Source: Bacteroidota bacterium
GTDB lineage: Bacteria > Bacteroidota > Bacteroidia > UBA8524
Assembly: GCA_003531115.1 (NCBI GenBank)
Contig: DQHT01000071.1
Coordinates: 10,056-19,154 of the forward strand
DNA length: 9,099 nt
Reading direction: 5' to 3'
Position 1 is the stretch's first letter. Every line of letters begins with the position of its first letter. The translations under genes and the position numbers were made by a program. The notes below the pieces were generated by a model that saw nothing but the letters and a program-made list of their open reading frames with translations, was not told the origin of the DNA and did not search any database. Positions 1 through 5,314 of the stretch are shown here, piece by piece.

Positions 1-5
1 ACGCA

Positions 6-50
6 ACATGAAATATGCAACATTTAATCCGCCGTCGCGGACTTCATGTT
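6..50. repeat. Nested inverted repeats (small hairpin)
   Basis: The inner arms TCCGC (28-32) and GCGGA (37-41) pair perfectly around a 4-nt loop, CGTC. Outside them, AACATGAA (6-13) is the exact reverse complement of TTCATGTT (43-50), so a second, longer-range stem is possible. The right outer arm runs into the heptamer repeats at 42-69. No T-run follows the GC-rich hairpin, so it is not a standard intrinsic terminator. It may be a leader structure of the response regulator gene or the remnant of a dispersed intergenic repeat; the sequence does not decide which. Confidence 0.4.
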
Positions 51-69
51 TCATGCTTCATGATTCATG
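42..69 (+). repeat. Four tandem NTTCATG heptamers
   Basis: Four consecutive 7-bp units, CTTCATG, TTTCATG, CTTCATG and ATTCATG, end 4 bp before the GTG start of the response regulator. The next 7 bases (AAAAGTG, 70-76) fall in the same register and contain that GTG, so the start codon sits where a fifth ATG would be. Because 7 is not a multiple of 3, the four ATGs rotate through all frames, and each opens only a short ORF (5-12 codons). The one at 53, in frame with the gene, is stopped by TGA at 68-70. Function is unknown; a length-variable leader element is one possibility. Confidence 0.7.
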
Positions 70-73
70 AAAA

Positions 74-796
74 GTGCCGGATATTGATCAAAAATTAGCG
101 GAAAAAAAAATACTTCTTGTTGAAGATGACAAGGTCATGGCCTATCTCCTTGAAGAGAACTTAAAATCTGCCGGATACGAGGTCAGGATCTGCCATGATG
201 GAGAAACGGCGCTGGTTTACTTCAGACAAAGGCCTTATGATCTCTGCCTTCTGGATGTTATGCTACCGAAAATGGATGGCTTTTCCCTGGCCACAACGAT
301 ACGCCGGGAAAATAAGCGGGTCCCCATCATATTCCTGACTGCCAGGAACATCATGCAGGATAAACTAAACGGATTCAAAACCGGAGCCGATGATTATATC
401 GTTAAACCTTTTGATATCCATGAACTTTTATACCGGATCCAGGCCGTATTGCGCCGAACCAAGGGAGAAGAACCCGAAGTTCTTCAGGAGAAAATGCTGG
501 GTCAATACCGTTTTTTACCGATGACGAGGGAACTCATTAAAGACGAACAAACCCAAAAATTAAGTGCCAAGGAGGCGGCTTTGCTTAATTTGTTTATTGA
601 TAATCAAAATCAATTGCTATCCCGGCAAGTGCTCCTGCAAAAGGTTTGGGGCGAGGACAATTTTTTCAATTCGAAAAGTATGGATGTTTATTTGACACGG
701 ATTCGTAAACTTTTTGTCAATGACCCGGAATTAACCCTGATGAACATTCATGGTACCGGCTACCGATTCGTGGTCAAGCAGGAAACAACTCAATAA
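74..796 (+). CDS. OmpR/PhoB-family DNA-binding response regulator
   Basis: This is the output half of a two-component system: a sensor kinase phosphorylates it and it then binds DNA in the cytoplasm. The receiver domain covers about residues 11-128, with the acidic pair D18/D19, phosphoacceptor D61 (LLDVMLP), switch Thr89 (FLTA) and Lys111 (KPF). A C-terminal winged helix covers about 145-235 (KLSAKEAALL, then DVYLTRIRKLF and the terminal GTGYRF hairpin). At 240 residues it is full length. The start is GTG at 74: an in-frame TGA lies at 68-70, and the first internal Met (22) would delete the acidic pair. No Shine-Dalgarno or recognisable promoter lies in the 73 bp upstream, so it may be transcribed with a kinase gene off the left edge. 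The target regulon cannot be read from the sequence. Its 3' end overlaps trpS by 7 bp, tail to tail. Confidence 0.93.
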   Translation: MPDIDQKLAEKKILLVEDDKVMAYLLEENLKSAGYEVRICHDGETALVYFRQRPYDLCLLDVMLPKMDGFSLATTIRRENKRVPIIFLTARNIMQDKLNGFKTGADDYIVKPFDIHELLYRIQAVLRRTKGEEPEVLQEKMLGQYRFLPMTRELIKDEQTQKLSAKEAALLNLFIDNQNQLLSRQVLLQKVWGEDNFFNSKSMDVYLTRIRKLFVNDPELTLMNIHGTGYRFVVKQETTQ

Positions 797-1788
797 AACT
801 TCCTGAATCCGATAATTTCTTTCACTTCAGCCACAGTTTTAGCCGCCGAAGCCCTTGCTTTTTCCTCTCCGGTTTTAACGGCGCGGGCAATAAAAGCATT
901 ATCTGCATTTACCTCTTTGATCCGTTCACGAATGGGGGCAACAAAACGCTCCATATCATCGGCCAGTTGCATTTTCAGATCTCCATACCGGATGCTGCAG
1001 TCGTTCCAGGTTTTTTCAAAGTGGGCAATGGTTTCGGGAGTAGATACTAAACCCATCAGGTCAAACAGGTTTTGAATGGATTCAGGTTTCGGTGAGTTAT
1101 CCTTTTCCGGGCTCATATCGGTTACGGCCTTTTTTAACTTTTTGATGATGGAATCCCGTTCATCCGATAAAAAGATGGCCGTTTGTTCTCCCGAAGATTT
1201 GCTCATTTTCCCCTTTCCATCCAGGCCGGGTACCTTCACCAGGTTTTCACCAAAATTAAAGGCATAGGGCTCCGGGAAGAAGTCGACCCCATACATGTGG
1301 TTAAAGCGGTTCCCGAAATTCCGGGCCATTTCCAGGTGATTCTCCTGGTCTTTGCCAACAGGGACTTTGGTTGCTTTATGGATGATGATATCTGCGGTCA
1401 TCAGTACAGGATAGGTAAGCAATCCTGCATTAACATTATTGGGCTGGGTTCTGATCTTGTCTTTAAACGAAGCCACTTTTTGCAATTCACCGAGGTAGGC
1501 ATTCATATTCAGAAAGAGATACAATTCCGAAATTTCAGGGATATCGCTTTGAATATAGAGGGTGCATTTTTCGGGATCCAGTCCGGCAGCCAGGTATTCA
1601 ACCAGCACCGAGCGAACGCTTTTATGTAGGTCGGCGGGTTTAGGGTGTGTGGTGAGCGAATGCAGGTCAGCAATAAAAAAGTAGCAGTTATGCTCATTCT
1701 GCATGCGGATGAAGTTTTTCAGCGCACCGAAATAATTGCCCAAATGCAGATTTCCCGTAGACCTTATGCCACTAACCACTGTTTCCAT
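790..1788 (-). CDS. trpS: Tryptophanyl-tRNA synthetase
   Basis: Cytoplasmic class I aminoacyl-tRNA synthetase that activates tryptophan with ATP and charges tRNA-Trp. The Rossmann-fold signatures are present: the HIGH-type motif TGNLHLGN at residues 11-18 and KMSKS at 194-198. The family segment with ADI, VPVG and DQ lies at about 132-148, followed by the helical C-terminal domain. At 332 residues it has the normal length for bacterial TrpS. I chose ATG at 1788 (METVVSGIRSTG). The reading frame extends to a TTG at 1806, but those six codons overlap the promoter -7 element, and family proteins typically begin near METVVSG. There is no Shine-Dalgarno. The gene has its own promoter, so it can be transcribed independently of the T9SS protein gene upstream. 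The TGA stop lies inside the 3' end of the convergent response regulator gene. Confidence 0.96.
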   Translation of the reverse strand: METVVSGIRSTGNLHLGNYFGALKNFIRMQNEHNCYFFIADLHSLTTHPKPADLHKSVRSVLVEYLAAGLDPEKCTLYIQSDIPEISELYLFLNMNAYLGELQKVASFKDKIRTQPNNVNAGLLTYPVLMTADIIIHKATKVPVGKDQENHLEMARNFGNRFNHMYGVDFFPEPYAFNFGENLVKVPGLDGKGKMSKSSGEQTAIFLSDERDSIIKKLKKAVTDMSPEKDNSPKPESIQNLFDLMGLVSTPETIAHFEKTWNDCSIRYGDLKMQLADDMERFVAPIRERIKEVNADNAFIARAVKTGEEKARASAAKTVAEVKEIIGFRKFY

Positions 1789-1793
1789 GGGCG

Positions 1794-1824
1794 CAAAAAT
1801 AGGCAAAAGGCAAGGCTCATCAAA
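1794..1824 (-). promoter_or_regulatory. trpS promoter, Bacteroidota type
   Basis: On the minus strand, TTTG (1824-1821) is followed after 19 bp by TATTTTTG (1801-1794), an exact match to the Bacteroidota primary-sigma consensus TTTG-N19-TAnnTTTG. Only 5 bp separate the -7 element from the ATG at 1788, so the predicted transcript begins within a few bases of the start codon. Confidence 0.65.
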
Positions 1825-1839
1825 GACGCAGGGCTACCT

Positions 1840-3309
1840 TCATTCAATAGCCACCTTCCCTGAGTAGGAAAGGCCTGAATCATGAGCAAGTACAATCATA
1901 TATATACCGCTCTTCAGTTTCAAATCAAGGACCAGCAGTCTGTCTGCTCCCGAACCAAAATTATCGGCAAATACTTCCCTTCCATCAGTTGAAAAAACTT
2001 TATAAGAACCACTGCCCTCGAAAGGGATTTCAAGATGGATCATCCCCTTAGACGGGTTTGGATAAAGTAAAAGATCTTTCTTGCCTGTGTTTAACAAAGA
2101 GATATTTGTTGCCCCGTAAGGTTCGTAGGTATAGTAATGTTTTACCCCCGTTGAATAGTTTCCGGTATGTGGAGTCCAGATGAAATAAGCAGAGGTTGAA
2201 ATATTTTGGTTTGCATCGGAGGTGAATTCCAACTTATTATGGGGTCTGAATGTTCCGTTATCGTTCACAAAGTACTCTTTTTTCGTAATTATGCCCGCGT
2301 TGTAGGTAAAATTTGTTATTCCCATAGGGCTCCATGTGGAAGTTCCCGCATCCCAGGCATCTGATTCGATTGAATCCAACAGCGATCCGGAATAATGGTA
2401 GATATTTCTCCCGACTAAAACCATTACCGGCCCGTTATACCCAAGCTCTGAGAGTATCCTTCCTCCGGAATCGTGAGTCATAAAGACCATGTCAAGTAGT
2501 TCGATATCTTTTATAAAACCATTGTAGTTATATCGTGCTTCCCTGCTTATATAACCATTGCTATCATAATCATAGGCAAAGGCTTCGAAATTCCGCCATA
2601 CACCACTGACTAAATTTTTTCTGTGTATTGAATCAACCATTGAATTGGCATTATACCAAACATACTTTTTATACAAAGTGTCCCAGTTTGCAGAATTCTT
2701 ATTCCATGCGAAACCTACGATAAGTTCCGTATTGCCGTTATAGCTATGATGATCACGAAATGATGGCAGCCAGATTCCACCCGAATCCGTTTCGTCTACA
2801 TCATCAACCAACCGCTTTGCACCATCATAGGTAAACAGGGATCTGGCAAAATAATTATCAAACTTATAATGGTAAGATATGGGAAGCTGATCGTTGTTAA
2901 AAGAATATCCCCAGTGTAATTTTGGTTTCACCTGTCCGGGGTTTTGCGGGTCCGGAACAAATTTCACAACAGAGTCGTACAGGGTGCCGGTAAAACCATA
3001 TTCTGAATTCAGGTATTCCCAACTTGTCAGAAGAGGGATGATATTTGAACTAAAATTGTGGGAATACCAAATTCTATGGGTATCACTAAGCTGATTTGAT
3101 TCTATAGTTCGCGTTCCAATCAAACGGAAACTTCCGGATTTTCCTTCCTGTTTTACACTAAGTTGGTCAAATAACTGCAAACAATCATCCACTCCGGTAT
3201 TATTCATTGAGACCAGGGAACCCGTGGTTATTGGAGCTTGTTGGGCGAAAACAGGTGCGCCAAATGCCGCTACACAGAAAAATAAAGCAGGTATCAGTAT
3301 CTTTTTCAT
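1840..3309 (-). CDS. T9SS-secreted protein with aromatic YD-like repeats
   Basis: Exported or cell-surface protein of unknown function, 489 residues. A Sec signal peptide is evident (MKK, hydrophobic core, likely cleavage after A22 in VFA|QQ). The C-terminal ~75 residues (about 413-489) form a type A sorting domain for the type IX secretion system: YPNP at 416-419, then YKVFSTDGREV and LKSGIYMIVL. Between them, about residues 133-400 carry degenerate units spaced about 29 residues apart: an aromatic residue (W209, W238, W326, F354, Y385), an aromatic 8 residues later in most units, then often Tyr followed by N/D/E at +10/+11. These resemble YD/RHS-type beta repeats. No catalytic motif is recognisable, so adhesion or a surface-structural role is only a guess. 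ATG at 3309 is the start because the signal peptide follows directly. It lies 50 bp downstream of pyrB but is unlikely to share its function. Confidence 0.85.
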   Translation of the reverse strand: MKKILIPALFFCVAAFGAPVFAQQAPITTGSLVSMNNTGVDDCLQLFDQLSVKQEGKSGSFRLIGTRTIESNQLSDTHRIWYSHNFSSNIIPLLTSWEYLNSEYGFTGTLYDSVVKFVPDPQNPGQVKPKLHWGYSFNNDQLPISYHYKFDNYFARSLFTYDGAKRLVDDVDETDSGGIWLPSFRDHHSYNGNTELIVGFAWNKNSANWDTLYKKYVWYNANSMVDSIHRKNLVSGVWRNFEAFAYDYDSNGYISREARYNYNGFIKDIELLDMVFMTHDSGGRILSELGYNGPVMVLVGRNIYHYSGSLLDSIESDAWDAGTSTWSPMGITNFTYNAGIITKKEYFVNDNGTFRPHNKLEFTSDANQNISTSAYFIWTPHTGNYSTGVKHYYTYEPYGATNISLLNTGKKDLLLYPNPSKGMIHLEIPFEGSGSYKVFSTDGREVFADNFGSGADRLLVLDLKLKSGIYMIVLAHDSGLSYSGKVAIE

Positions 3310-3345
3310 AGGGGTATAAAATTAGGACGAGATACCTAAAACACC

Positions 3346-3353
3346 CAAAAATA
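3346..3353 (-). promoter_or_regulatory. Possible -7 element before the T9SS protein gene
   Basis: TATTTTTG matches TAnnTTTG and lies 36 bp upstream of the ATG at 3309, in the 50-bp pyrB-T9SS gap. No TTG is found at the expected 17-23 bp further upstream, which is inside the pyrB 3' end, so support rests on one element in an AT-rich stretch. Confidence 0.3.
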
Positions 3354-3359
3354 CAAAAA

Positions 3360-4286
3360 CTACCCCACCTGCCCGGCCAGTAAATACATTACCGCCATCC
3401 GGATAGCTACCCCGTTTTCTACCTGTTGGAGGATAATCGAATGTTCGCTATCAGCCACTTCACTGGTGATCTCCACCCCTCTGTTGATCGGGCCCGGGTG
3501 CATGATGGTGATCTGTTTATTGAGGCTGTCAAGAATATCCAGGGTCAATCCGTATTGGAGCGTGTATTCGCGTAGCGAAGGGAAATACTTAATATCCTGC
3601 CGTTCAAGTTGGATACGCAGCATATTTGCCACATCGCACCAATTCAGGGCTTTTCGCAGGTCGTATTCCACTTTAACACCTAGTTCATGGATGTATTTAG
3701 GGATCAAAGTGGTCGGGCCGCATACCATCACCTCCGCTCCAAGTTTTTGCAGGCAAAGGATATTGGAAAGGGCTACCCGGCTATGAAGGATATCCCCAAC
3801 GATCACTACCTTTTTTCCGGTGACATCGCCGAGCTTTTCACGTATGGAAAAGGCATCGAGCAGAGCCTGGGTGGGGTGTTCATGGGTGCCATCTCCGGCA
3901 TTGATGATCTGGGCATCAATATGGCGGCTTAAAAAGATATGGGCCCCGGGTTTGGGATGGCGCATCACGACCATATCCACCTTCATGGAGAGAATATTTT
4001 TTACCGTATCGATAAGCGTTTCGCCTTTGGTAACCGAAGAGGAAGAGCTTGCAAAATTGACCACATCGGCACTAAGCCTTCTTTCAGCCAGCTCAAACGA
4101 AACCCGGGTACGGGTTGAATTTTCGAAAAACAAGTTGGCGATGGTGATATCACGGAGGGATGGAACCTTTTTGATTGGCCGGTTAATAACCGTTTTAAAA
4201 TTATCGGCGGTTTCGAAGATGAGGCGGATATCCGCTTCCGTAATTTGTTTAATGCCTAAAAGATGTCGGGTACTTAGCGAACTCAT
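3360..4286 (-). CDS. pyrB: Aspartate carbamoyltransferase catalytic subunit
   Basis: Catalyses carbamoyl phosphate + L-aspartate to N-carbamoyl-L-aspartate, the committed step of de novo pyrimidine synthesis, in the cytoplasm. Family motifs, in order: carbamoyl-phosphate-binding STRTR at 57-61 (FFENSTRTRVSFE), the Ser/Lys loop around 79-88 including K87, HPTQ at 137-140, HSR at 168-170, MLRIQ at 222-226 and HPGPINRG at 263-270. The 308-residue length and motif wording resemble the Bacillus-type enzyme. No pyrI regulatory subunit follows; the next gene downstream is the T9SS protein. A free catalytic trimer is therefore likely, but pyrI elsewhere in the genome cannot be excluded. The start ATG overlaps the pyrR stop as ATGA (4286-4283), which implies translational coupling. 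No hairpin terminator follows the stop. Confidence 0.97.
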   Translation of the reverse strand: MSSLSTRHLLGIKQITEADIRLIFETADNFKTVINRPIKKVPSLRDITIANLFFENSTRTRVSFELAERRLSADVVNFASSSSSVTKGETLIDTVKNILSMKVDMVVMRHPKPGAHIFLSRHIDAQIINAGDGTHEHPTQALLDAFSIREKLGDVTGKKVVIVGDILHSRVALSNILCLQKLGAEVMVCGPTTLIPKYIHELGVKVEYDLRKALNWCDVANMLRIQLERQDIKYFPSLREYTLQYGLTLDILDSLNKQITIMHPGPINRGVEITSEVADSEHSIILQQVENGVAIRMAVMYLLAGQVG

Positions 4287-4834
4287 TTATTTCCATCTAC
4301 GGTTAAAAGCCAAACACAATCTTTTCCATTTTTCTCCATCCATTCCACCTTCACTTTATCATTGGCGCGTGTATCCACGGCCTCTCCGGTATAATCTGGT
4401 TCTATCGGCAACTCACGTGAATACCTGCGGTCGATCAGCACGGCAAGTTCCACCTTTGCGGGGCGTCCATAAGCAGTAAGTGCATCCATGGCTGCACGAA
4501 TAGAACGACCGGTATACAGCACATCATCCATCAGGATCACCCGCTTGTCTTCGATCAGAAAATTCATCGTATTCACGCTTGGTGTGAGGGGTTCATTGCT
4601 ACGCCGGAAATCGTCGCGGTGAAAGGTTACATCCAATTCTCCAAAAGGGATCGTATTGTTTCCGGAAATTTCCTGAACCATGGCATGCACCCTTCTGGCA
4701 AAAATGATCCCTCTGGGTTGGAGTCCGATTACGGCTGTTTTGTCGAAATCGGTGTAATTTTCACACAACTCATAAGCCATTCGGCGGATCATTACCGACA
4801 TCCTGTCGGCCGTTAAAAGTATTTTCGATTCCAT
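4283..4834 (-). CDS. pyrR: PyrR regulator / uracil phosphoribosyltransferase
   Basis: PyrR-family protein, 183 residues, the usual family length. Known members bind pyr mRNA in response to UMP/UTP to cause attenuation, and many also convert uracil + PRPP to UMP. The PRPP-binding signature VILMDDVLYTGRS is at 99-111. Also visible are GLQPRGIIFARRV (37-49), PFGELDVTFHRDD (63-75) and the C-terminal DRR...ELPIEPDYTGE segment (135-151). ATG at 4834 directly follows the TAG of the EVE gene with no gap. A GGAG eight bases before the ATG, within the EVE coding sequence, could help ribosome binding. It overlaps pyrB by 4 bp. I saw no PyrR-binding loop upstream of the operon, so salvage activity is better supported here than RNA-based regulation. 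Confidence 0.94.
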   Translation of the reverse strand: MESKILLTADRMSVMIRRMAYELCENYTDFDKTAVIGLQPRGIIFARRVHAMVQEISGNNTIPFGELDVTFHRDDFRRSNEPLTPSVNTMNFLIEDKRVILMDDVLYTGRSIRAAMDALTAYGRPAKVELAVLIDRRYSRELPIEPDYTGEAVDTRANDKVKVEWMEKNGKDCVWLLTVDGNK

Positions 4835-5242
4835 CTATCCTTCTCCCAGTTCAAGGATCTTATCAAATTCAATTTTTGTGAGTGGCATTACGCTTAACCT
4901 ACCCTGTCTTACCAAAGAAATGTTTTCAAGCATCGGAGTGGATTTAATGGTTTCCAAACTTACTGCTTTTTTTAAGGGGTGCAAGGGTGCAATTTCTACT
5001 GCCAGCCAACGCTCGTCATCGGTGGTTGGATCCTGAAACGATTCACGGACCACTTTTGCAATACCTACCACACTCATTCCTTCATTGCTATGGTAGAAGA
5101 GCACTTCATCCCCCATTTTCATTTCTCTCAGGTTATTGCGGGCCTGGTAATTCCTAACACCGTCCCAAACTGTTCGTTTGTCTTTTACCAGCATGTCCCA
5201 TGCGTATTTATGGGGTTCCGACTTCACTAACCAATGTTTCAT
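4835..5242 (-). CDS. EVE-domain protein
   Basis: Small 135-residue protein consisting of a single EVE domain (PUA-like fold, related to thymocyte nuclear protein 1). The signatures are MKHWLVKSEP at the N-terminus, WDGVRNYQARN (26-36), MGDEVLFYHSN (43-53), the VVGIAKVV strand (58-65), DPT plus W79, and RLSVMPL (115-121). Known EVE domains bind modified bases in nucleic acid, but the ligand here and the cellular role are not known. The ATG at 5242 has no Shine-Dalgarno and is the natural domain start. The stop TAG abuts the pyrR ATG, so it heads the EVE-pyrR-pyrB unit. The rpsA terminator ends 20 bp upstream. Nothing in the protein ties it directly to pyrimidine metabolism. Confidence 0.92.
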   Translation of the reverse strand: MKHWLVKSEPHKYAWDMLVKDKRTVWDGVRNYQARNNLREMKMGDEVLFYHSNEGMSVVGIAKVVRESFQDPTTDDERWLAVEIAPLHPLKKAVSLETIKSTPMLENISLVRQGRLSVMPLTKIEFDKILELGEG

Positions 5243-5257
5243 AGTATTCTACAGGGC

Positions 5258-5289
5258 AAAAAAAAAATCCCATCAAAGATGGGATTTTT
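5258..5289 (-). terminator. Intrinsic terminator of rpsA
   Basis: A perfect 12-bp stem (arms 5263-5274 and 5278-5289, core ATCCCATC/GATGGGAT) with a 3-nt loop. On the minus strand it is followed by a run of ten Ts (5267-5258), part of which forms the 3' arm. It begins 25 bp after the rpsA stop codon and has the right polarity for rpsA. Read in the opposite direction it has only five terminal Ts. Confidence 0.92.
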
Positions 5290-5306
5290 CAGGTGTATTC
5301 ACCAAA
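5274..5306 (-). promoter_or_regulatory. Possible weak promoter overlapping the rpsA terminator
   Basis: TTTG (5306-5303), 21 bp, then CATCTTTG (5281-5274), which is one mismatch from TAnnTTTG. The -7-like element lies in the apical part and loop of the terminator. A transcript starting just after it would lack the 5' arm of the hairpin and so escape termination before reading EVE-pyrR-pyrB. It is the only promoter-like pair I found between rpsA and the EVE gene. T-rich sequence makes chance matches likely. Confidence 0.25.
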
Positions 5307-5314
5307 GGAAGATT

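Noticed and set aside
42..69. CRISPR-like array
   Set aside because: Units are 7 bp with no spacers; it is a simple tandem repeat.
1183..1629. Plus-strand ORF of 148 codons opposite trpS
   Set aside because: Lies wholly antisense to trpS, which has clear catalytic motifs; its translation has no recognisable domain.
1789..1806. TTG at 1806 as the trpS start
   Set aside because: These six codons coincide with the -7 promoter element, and ATG at 1788 gives the usual METVVSG N-terminus.
3265..3309. Lipoprotein signal in the T9SS protein (Cys12)
   Set aside because: Residues before Cys12 are LFF, which does not fit a lipobox; a standard signal peptidase I site after A22 fits better.
3820..4479. 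Plus-strand ORF of 219 codons opposite pyrB/pyrR
   Set aside because: Antisense shadow of two well-supported enzymes; composition (Ser/Arg/Leu-rich) is typical of a mirrored frame.
5290..5314. PyrR-binding loop / classical pyr attenuator before the EVE gene
   Set aside because: No sequence resembling the known PyrR-binding loop consensus was seen; the hairpin there is explained by rpsA termination.
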